Shown: piece after piece, positions 15,362 through 23,400 of the stretch
Numbering within the stretch: position 1 is the stretch's first letter
Layout: each line of letters begins with the position of its first letter
Origin: Chryseobacterium koreense CCUG 49689
Lineage (GTDB): Bacteria > Bacteroidota > Bacteroidia > Flavobacteriales > Weeksellaceae
Assembly (NCBI RefSeq): GCF_001045435.1
Contig: NZ_LFNG01000017.1
Location: 1-47,282 of the forward strand
Direction: 5' to 3'
Length of the DNA stretch: 47,282 bases
Notes under the pieces: generated by a model
The model's input: the letters and a program-made list of their open reading frames with translations, nothing else
Told to the model about the DNA's origin: nothing
The model's database searches: none
Translations under genes and position numbers: made by a program

Positions 15362-15748
15362 ATGAAGGACCTATTATTTTTCACCCTTTTTTTGTTGCTT
15401 TTTTCATGTGGGAAAAACAACACTGAAAAAGTCATTTCCACGAATCAGGAAAGTGCAGTTCCACCTTATGACACCATTGCAAAGGATTCTTTTTCGGCGG
15501 GTGCGGTTTCTGTGGATGTGGCCAGAAGGATCAAGATGTCGTCTCAGAAATATCAGGACTCCTTGCGGGAAGTAAAAAGAAAATTGGAAGAAGAAAAATT
15601 GGCAAATAAATTGAAGGAAGAAAAAGATAAAGCAGACAAAAAATTGGAGGAGGAAAAGAAAAGAGCAGAGGAGGACGCCCGATTGAAAAGGGAAAAAGAA
15701 AAGCAGAAATCCGATGCGGGCATCTCTGAAACTCCCACCCATCCTTAG
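15362..15748 (+). CDS. Lipoprotein with charged coiled coil
   Basis: This 128 aa protein has a lipobox LLFSC at Cys16. From about residue 60 to 120 it is a continuous Lys/Glu helix (KRKLEEEKLANKLKEEKDK and following) that would form a long single helix or coiled coil. No enzymatic motif. It is the fourth gene of the mutL operon. Function unknown. Confidence 0.75.
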   Translation: MKDLLFFTLFLLLFSCGKNNTEKVISTNQESAVPPYDTIAKDSFSAGAVSVDVARRIKMSSQKYQDSLREVKRKLEEEKLANKLKEEKDKADKKLEEEKKRAEEDARLKREKEKQKSDAGISETPTHP

Positions 15749-15774
15749 ATTTAAGAACACCAAAATAAAATAGT

Positions 15775-16119
15775 ATGAAAACCTTCTTTTTAGCAGCAGG
15801 ATTTATTTCACTGAGTGTCATTGCCTGCAAAAAATCTGAAACTAAAATTGAAACCACTGAAAATCCGGATGGCAGTGTAACCACTACAACCATTGAAACC
15901 GAAAAAGCTACCACAGTGGATACCGCAAAAATCAATGCGACAATGGATCAGGCGAAAGAAAAACTGAACAAAGCCGGTGAAAAGATCGACGAAGCTGCAG
16001 ACCATGCCGGTGAAAAACTGAAGAAAGCCGGTGAAGATTTGAAAGATGTCGCTGCAAAAGGTGCCGAAAAAGTGGAAAAAGGTGCCGAAAAGGTCAAGGA
16101 AGATCTTAAGAAAAAATAG
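15775..16119 (+). CDS. Lipoprotein with amphipathic 11-residue-type repeats
   Basis: This 114 aa protein has a lipobox VIAC at Cys18, a Thr-rich linker (about 24-48), then amphipathic repeats such as KEKLNKAGEKIDEAADHAGE and GAEKVEKGAEKVKEDLKK. Such A-x-x-K-x repeats resemble LEA-like or apolipoprotein-like helices and are frequent in small Flavobacteriia envelope proteins. A role in envelope stress or membrane association is possible but not shown. Last gene before a strong terminator. Confidence 0.75.
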   Translation: MKTFFLAAGFISLSVIACKKSETKIETTENPDGSVTTTTIETEKATTVDTAKINATMDQAKEKLNKAGEKIDEAADHAGEKLKKAGEDLKDVAAKGAEKVEKGAEKVKEDLKKK

Positions 16120-16125
16120 CATTGA

Positions 16126-16155
16126 ATCCGCTGATCTTTCCAGCGGATTTTTTTA
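16126..16155 (+). terminator. Terminator of the mutL operon
   Basis: ATCCGCTG (16126-16133), a 7 nt loop, CAGCGGAT (16141-16148), then seven T. Its T-run overlaps the 3' end of the convergent GH3-like gene. Confidence 0.9.
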
Positions 16156-17667
16156 TTGATTCATTTTCAGGAGCGGATCGATATATTCTCTGTCATTGCT
16201 TAACCGGGGAACTTTATTTTGTCCGCCCAGCTTTCCGCGCTCAGACATCCATTGGTAGAAAAGCTGAGGTTTCGCAACGTGAACCACAGGTTTCTTTAGG
16301 GTCATGTTGTTATATCGTTTTGCTTCGTAATCGGAGTTGAGAGATTTCAGCTGATTATCGAAAACTTGGGTGAAATGATCCAAGTCTGCCGGATTTTTGC
16401 TGAATTCGAAAATCCATTCATGGGCACCGCTTTCGCCATTTTGCATAAAAACTGGTGCTCCGGTGAAATCGGTAACTGCGGAATCGGTAGCTTCACAGGC
16501 TTTAGTGAGCGCGGTTTCCACATTGTCGATCATCAGTTCTTCGCCGAATGCGTTGATATAATGTTTGGTGCGGCCGGAAATCCTGATCCGGTACGGATGA
16601 ATGGAGGTAAACCGAACTGTGTCTCCGATGAGGTATCGCCAAAGTCCGCTGTTTGTGCTGATTACCATGGCATAATTTTTTCCAACCTCCACTTCTTCCA
16701 ATGGAATCGCCTGTAAATTATTGGGATCAAATTTTTCCATCGGGATAAACTCGTAGAAAATTCCGTAATCCAGCATCAGGAGCATTTCATCACTCCTGGA
16801 AACGTCCTGGATTCCAAAAAATCCTTCGGAAGCATTATAGATTTCGTAGTAATTGATGTCTTTACCAATAATTTTCCGGTACTGTTCACGATAAGGTTTG
16901 AAACTGATTCCACCGTGAAAAAAAACTTCCAGATTGGGCCACAATTGCGCAATGGTGGAGTATCCAGTTTCGGCCAAAGTACGCTGAAGCAGAACCATCA
17001 TCCAGCTGGGAACACCGGTCAAACTTCCCACATCTTCGTTTTTAACTTCGGAAATAATTGCTTTCAGCTTGCTTTCCCATTCAGACATGAGCGAAACCTT
17101 TTTACTGGGAGTGGTGGTGATTTCCACCCAAAACGGCAGGTTTTCGATCATGATGGCAGACAAATCGCCAAATTTCGTGTTGAAATTTTCATACAATTCT
17201 GAACTTCCACCGAGTCTGAGATTCTTATTGGAAAAGAGGTTGTTTTCGGGATGGTTGTTTGCATAAATCGAGAGCAGGTCTTTTCCCGCCTTGAAATGGC
17301 AGTCTTCCAGACTTTCCTCAGAAATTGGGATGAACTTGCTTTTTGCGTTGGTTGTTCCCGAGGATTTTGCAAATTTTCTGATATATCCCGGCCAAAAAAT
17401 ATCGGGATGTCCCTGTCTTGCCTTTTCAATGTAAGGCTCAAAATCCTCATAAGTGACGATGGGCACATTTCGCACAAAATCGCCATAATTTGAAATAGAG
17501 CTGAATCCGTGGATTTTCCCATAATCGGTATTTTCTGCGAAATAAAGCTGGGAAAAAAGCACGCCATTCTGGGTCTCAATCGGGTGTTTCATAAAGTTCT
17601 GAATCTGATCTATCCTTTGTCGGATAAACCAGTTGACCACCGTGTTGAAAAGAGCCTTTGTTGCCAT
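16153..17667 (-). CDS. GH3 auxin-responsive promoter family protein (acyl-adenylate type)
   Basis: This 504 aa protein starts MATKALFNTVVNW. It has the GH3 fold of the ANL adenylating superfamily: KSSGTTNAKSKFIPIS is the ATP-binding motif 1 (about residues 103-118), YNASEGFFG motif 2 (about 290), and the hinge region LWRYLIGDTVRF plus GRTKHYINAFGEEL follows (about 345-385). Plant GH3 enzymes join amino acids to hormones; the bacterial substrates are not established. A longer frame to 17676 would start inside the -7 element, so ATG 17667 is chosen. It converges with the mutL operon. Confidence 0.9.
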   Translation of the reverse strand: MATKALFNTVVNWFIRQRIDQIQNFMKHPIETQNGVLFSQLYFAENTDYGKIHGFSSISNYGDFVRNVPIVTYEDFEPYIEKARQGHPDIFWPGYIRKFAKSSGTTNAKSKFIPISEESLEDCHFKAGKDLLSIYANNHPENNLFSNKNLRLGGSSELYENFNTKFGDLSAIMIENLPFWVEITTTPSKKVSLMSEWESKLKAIISEVKNEDVGSLTGVPSWMMVLLQRTLAETGYSTIAQLWPNLEVFFHGGISFKPYREQYRKIIGKDINYYEIYNASEGFFGIQDVSRSDEMLLMLDYGIFYEFIPMEKFDPNNLQAIPLEEVEVGKNYAMVISTNSGLWRYLIGDTVRFTSIHPYRIRISGRTKHYINAFGEELMIDNVETALTKACEATDSAVTDFTGAPVFMQNGESGAHEWIFEFSKNPADLDHFTQVFDNQLKSLNSDYEAKRYNNMTLKKPVVHVAKPQLFYQWMSERGKLGGQNKVPRLSNDREYIDPLLKMNQ

Positions 17668-17673
17668 CGAAAG

Positions 17674-17681
17674 CAAATATA
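17674..17681 (-). promoter_or_regulatory. -7 promoter element of GH3-like gene, 6 nt from ATG
   Basis: TATATTTG on the - strand, exact TAnnTTTG. With transcription expected to start about 4-7 nt downstream, the mRNA would be leaderless or nearly so. Confidence 0.6.
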
Positions 17682-17745
17682 ATGTTTTTTGGCGGAATTA
17701 AATTGGCCGCAGCGGACGAATTTTTTTTTCCTGAATTTGAGGGGA

Positions 17746-17780
17746 ATAAAAAAAAATTCCGCCCAGAACTGAACGGAATT
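17746..17780 (-). terminator. Terminator of the bacilliredoxin gene
   Basis: On the - strand AATTCCG, a 12 nt loop, CGGAATT, and then a T-run of eight or more. Confidence 0.8.
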
Positions 17781-17802
17781 TCATATCAACTAAAATTTTA
17801 GT

Positions 17803-18213
17803 TTAGCAGTATTCGTCATAAGCAGCCTGTAAATTTGCTGCGATTACTCCTGCCGGATTTCCCTCGATGTGGTGTCTTTCCAACATGTGAACCAATTCGC
17901 CATCCTTGAAAAGTGCCACACTTGGTGAACTTGGAGGAAATGGAGCCATGAATTTTCTGGCTTCTGCAACGGCCTCTTTGTCGTAACCTGCAAAAACGGT
18001 TACTAAATTGTCAGGCTTTTTATCGCCGGTCAATGAGAAAATTACTCCCGGTCTTGCTGCTCCCGCTGCACAGCCGCAAACGGAATTTACCATAACCAGG
18101 GTTGTTCCCTGTTTTTTGATGGCGTTGTCAACTTCTTCAGGAGTGGTTAAGTCCTGGAAACCTTTATCGGTAAGTTCATGCTTCATGGGCATTACTAAAT
18201 CTTCTGGATACAT
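17803..18213 (-). CDS. BrxA/BrxB family bacilliredoxin
   Basis: This 136 aa protein has a thioredoxin-like fold, starting MYPEDLVMPMKHELT, with active-site CGC in VNSVCGCAAGAARPG (about residues 46-48) and the family C-terminus LQAAYDEYC. In Firmicutes these proteins remove bacillithiol from mixed disulfides. Bacteroidota also carry them, which would fit bacillithiol use here, although no bsh gene is in the window. Transcribed alone, with its own promoter and terminator. Confidence 0.93.
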   Translation of the reverse strand: MYPEDLVMPMKHELTDKGFQDLTTPEEVDNAIKKQGTTLVMVNSVCGCAAGAARPGVIFSLTGDKKPDNLVTVFAGYDKEAVAEARKFMAPFPPSSPSVALFKDGELVHMLERHHIEGNPAGVIAANLQAAYDEYC

Positions 18214-18265
18214 ATCTATATTTTTTTTTAAAATTAAAGCCCTCGAATTTGGAGCTTTGCTGGTG

Positions 18266-18273
18266 CAAATTTA
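18266..18273 (-). promoter_or_regulatory. -7 promoter element of the bacilliredoxin gene
   Basis: TAAATTTG on the - strand, exact TAnnTTTG, leaving a 5' leader of about 45 nt. Confidence 0.5.
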
Positions 18274-18375
18274 GTAATTATTAAAATAATGTTCGTGTTA
18301 ATATCCTTGCTAAAATTATTCCAAGTCCGCTGATTTGTCATTTTGTCATAGCTGGAACAGAAAGCAAGCCCCAGT

Positions 18376-18410
18376 AAAAAAGAAGCCCGGAACAGTTTTG
18401 CTCCGGGCTT
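18376..18410 (-). terminator. Terminator at the end of the dcw operon
   Basis: On the - strand AAGCCCGG, a 12 nt loop, CCGGGCTT, followed by CTTTTTT. It follows yqeY, so it closes the whole dcw transcription unit. The segment between it and the bacilliredoxin promoter shows nothing else. Confidence 0.88.
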
Positions 18411-18453
18411 CAACAATCAAATCGATATGCAAAGGTTGGATATCCCAGGTGAG

Positions 18454-18900
18454 TTAAGAAAGCAGTTTTTTCGCCATCTCCGAAATGCTTTTCCCGTCGG
18501 TTTTTCCTGCGAGGAGTTTGCTTGCGGTTCCCATCACTTTTCCTAAATCTTTGATGGTTTCCGCACCGGTTTCTGCGATTATTTTTCTAATTTCTGCTTC
18601 CAGTTCTTCCGTGGAAAGCTGTGCGGGAAGGTATTTTATGATTACCTGCATTTGGGCTTCTTCCACTTCCGCCAAGTCATTTCTTCCCTGTGCGGCAAAC
18701 TGTTCGAACGAATCTTTTCGTTGCTTGATCATCCGTTGCAAAATGGCGATTTCCTGTTCTGCGGAAACTTCAGCGCCCTTTGCTTCGGTCTTTAATAATA
18801 AAATCTGCGATTTCACCGCCCTCAGAGCATCCAAAGCAACTTTGTCTTTCTCTTTCATGGCTGTTTTTATCGCTTCATTGATGGTATTTTCTAGACTCAT
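18454..18900 (-). CDS. GatB/YqeY domain protein
   Basis: This 148 aa protein begins MSLENTINEAIKTAMKEKDK and contains the YqeY hallmark of two helical parts: LRAVKSQILLLKTEAKG, then IIAETGAETIKDLGKVMGTA. The domain matches the C-terminal tRNA-binding part of the GatB amidotransferase subunit. The free protein's job is uncertain, probably tRNA related. It lies 45 nt after ftsZ with no terminator between, so it is the last gene of the dcw operon. Confidence 0.93.
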   Translation of the reverse strand: MSLENTINEAIKTAMKEKDKVALDALRAVKSQILLLKTEAKGAEVSAEQEIAILQRMIKQRKDSFEQFAAQGRNDLAEVEEAQMQVIIKYLPAQLSTEELEAEIRKIIAETGAETIKDLGKVMGTASKLLAGKTDGKSISEMAKKLLS

Positions 18901-18945
18901 GATGTTTTTTTTTAATCTGTATTTCTTGCCGAAATTCTGTTGGTG

Positions 18946-20802
18946 TTAATCAACATCCTTGTTCAAAAACCGGTTTTCTCTCACCTGCATTTTTCCGTCG
19001 TTTTCAGAGAGGAAATTGCTGATTCTTTGCTGAGATGCATTTTCGTTTCCGATGCTGATATTTTTTCGGCGGAATGCAGGTACCGACTCGAAATCGCTTT
19101 CTTCCTCAAGGTTTTGGTATCTTGAATTGAATTCCTTTAATTTATTTCTTCGCTCCTGCACTTTATCGTTTGGAGTTTTTTTGGTGATGAAAGTGAATTC
19201 GTCTTCTATCTCGAATTTCGTTAATTCTTCAGTTGCTGTCACCGGAATTTCTTGCACCTTTTCCACGATTCGCTGAACCGGTTCTTGTTTGATTTCTGCT
19301 TTTGGTTGCGGTGTTTCAACTTTCGGCTCCTCAATCGGTTCGTTTACGAAAAAACTGAATTCCATGGGCTTTTCTTCGGTGAAAGTAGTACTGCTATTCT
19401 CCGGTTGTTCTTCCACCTTGTGTTCTTCCACTTCAAAGCTGAAAGATTGTGAAGCAGGTTCTTCATACAAGTCGTCTTCGTAAGAAAACAGGTCCAGTTC
19501 TGCAGTGGTTTCTACTTCGGTTTCAAATTTCTGGTGGTGCTGTTCTACAGCTGGAGTGTCTTGAAGGTCAAAAAAACGAATTTCCGAAGGACTTTCTCTT
19601 TCGATGACCGCTTTCTTTTCAACAGATTTCACCTTAAAATCTGGAGTATTGAAGTCTTCTTCCTCATCCAGGACAAATAAGCTTCTGGTGGCGAAATCCT
19701 CTGTTTTGATTTCTTCTTTTTCAGCTCGCGGTTTAAAAGGAGAATCTTTTTTAACTGGTTTTTCCAAGGAGTCTGATAATGAAAACTTGATCGTTTCAGT
19801 GGTTCCGGAATGTTTGAGGTTGTCTTTTGCAAAACCGGTCGCGATCACCAAAACGCTTACGGAATCTCCTAATTCCTCATCGGAACCCACCCCAAAAATA
19901 ATTTCAGCAGTGTGGCCTGCTTCTTTTTGGATGTGGTCCATAATGACGCCGATTTCATCCATGGTAACTTCTTCGGAACCACTTCTGATCAGGAGCAGCA
20001 CATTTTTGGCACCCGTAATTTTATTGTCGTTCAGCAATGGGGAATCCAGGGCTTTTCTCACCGCTTCTTCTGCTTTATTTTCGCCGGAAGCAATTCCGGT
20101 GGACATCAATGCGGTTCCGGAATTTTGCAGCACTGTCTTTGCATCACGGAAGTCGATATTCACATCAAAATAACCGGTAATCACTTCCGCCATTCCTTTC
20201 GCGGCATTGGTCAAGACTTCGTCCGCTTTTGCGAATCCGGATTTAAAGCCCAGATTTCCAAACTGTTGGCGAAGCTTATCATTATTAATGACGATGAGCG
20301 AATCCACATTGTTTCTTAGTTTTTCAAGGCCTAATTCTGCTTGTTCAAGACGTCGTTTTCCTTCAAAACTGAACGGAACCGTCACGATTCCCACCGTGAG
20401 AATTCCCATGTCTTTTGCGGTTTTGGCGATGACCGGAGCGGCTCCGGTGCCGGTTCCACCACCCATTCCCGCAGTGATAAAGACCATTTTGGTATTTTGT
20501 CCCATCGCGGTTTTGATTTCCTCGATGCTTTCAATGGCTGCTTTTTCTCCTACTTCCGGGTCGGCTCCAGCTCCAAGACCTTCTGTGGTTGACATTCCCA
20601 ACTGCACTTTGTTGGAAACCGGGTTATTGTCTAGAGTTTGCGCATCGGTATTGCAGATCACGAAATCCACACCGTGAATTCCTCTTTCGTACATGTGTTT
20701 CAAAGCGTTGTTTCCGCCTCCACCAACACCAATTACTTTAATGATGGATGAATTTCCCTTTGGCAAATCAAATTGAAATCCTGTGTCTGTTGTATTTTCC
20801 AT
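18946..20802 (-). CDS. ftsZ: Cell division protein FtsZ
   Basis: This 618 aa tubulin-like GTPase polymerises into the division ring. GTP-binding features are GVGGGGNNALKHM, the signature GGGTGTGAAP, and the T7 loop with NNDKL. The conserved core ends near residue 325. A long acidic Glu/Pro-rich linker (about 330-560) follows, then VPAFRRKN, which resembles the FtsA-binding conserved tail, and a further approximately 35-residue extension ending FLNKDVD, as in other Flavobacteriia. ATG 20802 (MENTTDTGF) is chosen over the longer frame to 20865, whose 21 extra residues are Lys-rich and unconserved in type. A 13 bp inverted repeat lies between ftsA and this gene. Confidence 0.97.
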   Translation of the reverse strand: MENTTDTGFQFDLPKGNSSIIKVIGVGGGGNNALKHMYERGIHGVDFVICNTDAQTLDNNPVSNKVQLGMSTTEGLGAGADPEVGEKAAIESIEEIKTAMGQNTKMVFITAGMGGGTGTGAAPVIAKTAKDMGILTVGIVTVPFSFEGKRRLEQAELGLEKLRNNVDSLIVINNDKLRQQFGNLGFKSGFAKADEVLTNAAKGMAEVITGYFDVNIDFRDAKTVLQNSGTALMSTGIASGENKAEEAVRKALDSPLLNDNKITGAKNVLLLIRSGSEEVTMDEIGVIMDHIQKEAGHTAEIIFGVGSDEELGDSVSVLVIATGFAKDNLKHSGTTETIKFSLSDSLEKPVKKDSPFKPRAEKEEIKTEDFATRSLFVLDEEEDFNTPDFKVKSVEKKAVIERESPSEIRFFDLQDTPAVEQHHQKFETEVETTAELDLFSYEDDLYEEPASQSFSFEVEEHKVEEQPENSSTTFTEEKPMEFSFFVNEPIEEPKVETPQPKAEIKQEPVQRIVEKVQEIPVTATEELTKFEIEDEFTFITKKTPNDKVQERRNKLKEFNSRYQNLEEESDFESVPAFRRKNISIGNENASQQRISNFLSENDGKMQVRENRFLNKDVD

Positions 20803-20826
20803 TTCCTTTGTTTTTTTTTTGACTGT

Positions 20827-20891
20827 TTGATGAATGATAATTGGTTTTTTCTTTTGCAATGACAATCGATGGTTGAACTATCATTCATCAA
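20827..20891 (-). other. Perfect 13 bp inverted repeat between ftsA and ftsZ
   Basis: TTGATGAATGATA (20827-20839) and TATCATTCATCAA (20879-20891) are perfect complements with a 39 nt loop. On the transcribed strand the hairpin is followed by A-rich, not T-rich, sequence, so it is not a normal terminator. An mRNA processing, stability or attenuation element that sets FtsZ level is possible. Confidence 0.55.
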
Positions 20892-20911
20892 TTATCATCT
20901 ATCATTGATTT

Positions 20912-22276
20912 TTATTCTACTTCCTCGAAAAACTTTTTTACGCTGGCCATGATTTTTTCGCCGATGGTCAGTCGATTCGGTTTTCTTTTTGCGGTCTGAA
21001 TTTCCGGTTGCTCTTCGGTTCTGAATTCCGGTTGTTCCGCGGCCATGGTGTTTTCGGGCACCGTTTCGATGATTTCCACTTTTTCTTCCGGTTGTTCGGT
21101 TCCGTTTTTTCTATCGCGGATTTTCAAACTTTCCATTAAGAGTCCTATTGCGGTGGCAAATTCAGGCCCTTTTAGCAATTGGTTTTTATCATTGACGACA
21201 TATTCATTTGCAAAGCCGATTCTGCTGTCAAAACCGGTGGTGTAATTGGCCAACTGACGAAGGTTGCGAAGATTGGAACCACCTCCTGTCAGAACGATCC
21301 CGGCAATCAGTTTTTTCTTTTGCTCAAAAGCGCCGTAAGCTTTCAATTCGGTATTGACCATTTCCAGGATTTCCTCCACTCTCGCGTTGACGATCTGGGC
21401 TAAAGTTTTCAATGAAATTTCTTTGTCGGGTCTTCCATGAAGTCCCGGAATGGTAACGAAAGTGCTGTCTTTTTCGAGATCGGGAACTGCAGATCCGAAT
21501 TTCACTTTCAGCTGTTCGGCATGTTTTTCAATGATGGAGCAACCTTCCTTAATATCATCGGTGATAATTCCGCCACCATAAGGAATTACGCAAGTATGAC
21601 GGATGATGTTATCCTTAAAAATCGCGATATCCGTGGTTCCACCTCCGATGTCCACGATCGCAACTCCTGCTTCTTTTTCCTCTTTGGTTAAGACCGCTTC
21701 TGAAGATGCAAGTGGTTCCAAAGTGAGCGCTTCCATTTCCAGACCTGCTTCGTGAACGCATCTTGCGATGTTTCGGATGCTTCCCATTTGTCCCACTACC
21801 ACATGGAAATTTGCCTCCAATCGTTTTCCGTGCATCCCGATCGGTTCCTGGATTTCACCTTCGGAATCCACTTTATATTCCTGCGGAAGCACGTGGATGA
21901 TTTCTTCACCCGGAAGCATTACCAACTTTTTCACCTGCTCTTTCAGGACTTCAATATCGTCTTCGGTGATGTATTGGTCCGGGTTTTCCCGCATGATATA
22001 GTCTGAATGCTGAAGCGAGCGGATGTGTTTTCCGGCGATTCCCACAGTAACTTTGTGAATGGGAACGCCAGAACTGGATTGTGCTTCTGCCACGGCGGAT
22101 TTGATGGACTGAATGGTTTGGGAAATATTGTTCACGATTCCTTTGTGAACCCCCAAACTTTTTGCTTTTCCAACGCCGAGAACTTCAATTTTTCCGTGGG
22201 CGTTTCTTCTGCCGACGATCGCCACAATCTTTGTGGTACCGATGTCGAGGCCTACTGAATACTGGTGATTTTCCAT
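20912..22276 (-). CDS. ftsA: Cell division protein FtsA
   Basis: This 454 aa actin-like protein anchors FtsZ to the membrane. Visible parts are VGLDIGTTKIVAIVG (phosphate 1), AIVDIGGGTTDIAIF (phosphate 2), IVLTGGGSNLRNL (adenosine), and the SHS2/1C region between. The extreme C-terminus IGEKIMASVKKFFEEV is an amphipathic helix suited to membrane binding, after a Glu-rich linker (about 390-435). ATG 22276 (MENHQYSVGLD) is preferred. The longer frame to 22300 would overlap ftsQ. Confidence 0.97.
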   Translation of the reverse strand: MENHQYSVGLDIGTTKIVAIVGRRNAHGKIEVLGVGKAKSLGVHKGIVNNISQTIQSIKSAVAEAQSSSGVPIHKVTVGIAGKHIRSLQHSDYIMRENPDQYITEDDIEVLKEQVKKLVMLPGEEIIHVLPQEYKVDSEGEIQEPIGMHGKRLEANFHVVVGQMGSIRNIARCVHEAGLEMEALTLEPLASSEAVLTKEEKEAGVAIVDIGGGTTDIAIFKDNIIRHTCVIPYGGGIITDDIKEGCSIIEKHAEQLKVKFGSAVPDLEKDSTFVTIPGLHGRPDKEISLKTLAQIVNARVEEILEMVNTELKAYGAFEQKKKLIAGIVLTGGGSNLRNLRQLANYTTGFDSRIGFANEYVVNDKNQLLKGPEFATAIGLLMESLKIRDRKNGTEQPEEKVEIIETVPENTMAAEQPEFRTEEQPEIQTAKRKPNRLTIGEKIMASVKKFFEEVE

Positions 22277-22292
22277 TGTATGTCGATTTGAT

Positions 22293-23378
22293 TTATTCAA
22301 TTTTTATTTTTGCTTTGGGCTTGTTTTCCGGTTTTTTCTCGGGAGATTTGGCCGTGGTTTTTGGTTTTTCTGCCGGTTTTGAAGGTTCCGTTTTTGCAAT
22401 GGCTTTTTTTGGGGTTGCTGCCGTGGCTTCTTTCTTCACTGGCGGTTTTGCGGGAACTTCTGTTTTCTTCTTTTCCGGTTCTTTGTTTTTTGGCTTTTCA
22501 GCAGTTTTTATTTCGGGTTTTTTTTCTGTGGGTTGATCTTCTTTTTTGATCATCGGAAGATTCAGCTTTTTCTCGGCTTCTTCCTTTTTTTGGTTCATGG
22601 CGGGCAGTTTCGCCAACTCTTTTTTCGCTACCGAAATGGCACTGTCATTTTCTTTAAAATTTGGATTTAAGGTGGTGACAATCTGATTGTTGTATTTCAG
22701 GGATATTTTTCGATATTTTTCCGGTTGTTGATAAACGAGGTATTTTTCAACAAAAGTTTTAAAACCTTTTACCTTAAGCTCAATTTGGTCTAAATCTCCA
22801 ATTTCGATTTTGTAATTCCCTTGACTGGTCAATAGTTCATAATTGTCCTCTTCTTTTGAAATGCCGATGAAGTATTTATTGCTAAATTCATCGCTATTGA
22901 TTTTACGGACCAACTCCGCCAGTTTAGGATATTCTGATTTTTTCACGTCTCCGGTGACCAACATGCATGGGAATGAAAAATTTTTGGAGATGGGGAACTC
23001 GGTTCCTTTTTCGTCCACGTAGAAGTCTCTGCCGTTGTGATTTAACCTGAAAGCCGGAACTCTTTGTTTAATGTCGAGATTCAGTTTTCCGTTGAGGTTC
23101 AGATAAACATTTGCACTGTCCACCGCCGGTAACTGGTTCAGCATTTTCTCCAGCTCCGGAATGTTGATGTCGCCGATTCTTTTGGTGGGGTTTGATTTTT
23201 TCACGATGTCTTTGATGTCTTTTTCGTCGATAAAGTACACCGGGCTTTTTGTTTTCACCATATTTACAGATACTTTCTCCATCGATTTGTCATTGAATCT
23301 TCTCAAAGAGAAGCTCAATAAAAATCCGAGGATGATTACCGTGATGGCAATTTTCAGTATTCTGTATTTGTTTTTCAT
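22293..23378 (-). CDS. ftsQ: Cell division protein FtsQ/DivIB
   Basis: This 361 aa bitopic membrane protein has a short cytoplasmic N-terminus, one transmembrane helix (about residues 8-24), a POTRA-like domain (about 30-110) and the FtsQ beta domain (to about 245). FtsQ links FtsL/FtsB and the synthase pair FtsW/FtsI to the ring. The last about 110 residues are a low-complexity Lys/Pro/Glu/Ala tail (for example EKPKNKEPEKKKTEVPAKPP). E. coli FtsQ has no such tail. It is positively charged and periplasmic, perhaps contacting peptidoglycan or lipid. It lies 16 nt upstream of ftsA. Confidence 0.93.
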   Translation of the reverse strand: MKNKYRILKIAITVIILGFLLSFSLRRFNDKSMEKVSVNMVKTKSPVYFIDEKDIKDIVKKSNPTKRIGDINIPELEKMLNQLPAVDSANVYLNLNGKLNLDIKQRVPAFRLNHNGRDFYVDEKGTEFPISKNFSFPCMLVTGDVKKSEYPKLAELVRKINSDEFSNKYFIGISKEEDNYELLTSQGNYKIEIGDLDQIELKVKGFKTFVEKYLVYQQPEKYRKISLKYNNQIVTTLNPNFKENDSAISVAKKELAKLPAMNQKKEEAEKKLNLPMIKKEDQPTEKKPEIKTAEKPKNKEPEKKKTEVPAKPPVKKEATAATPKKAIAKTEPSKPAEKPKTTAKSPEKKPENKPKAKIKIE

Positions 23379-23400
23379 TTTTTTCTGCCTTGTCTCGTTT

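Noticed and set aside
17700..17735. Possible small hairpin plus T-run (GCCGC/GCGGAC) upstream of the GH3-like gene
   Set aside because: The stem is too short and imperfect, and no gene on the + strand ends there.
19604..20173. 189-codon frame antisense to ftsZ
   Set aside because: Ser-rich shadow of the ftsZ coding frame. The - strand gene is certain.
20827..20891. Hairpin between ftsA and ftsZ as a Rho-independent terminator
   Set aside because: On the transcribed strand it is followed by A-rich, not U-rich, sequence.
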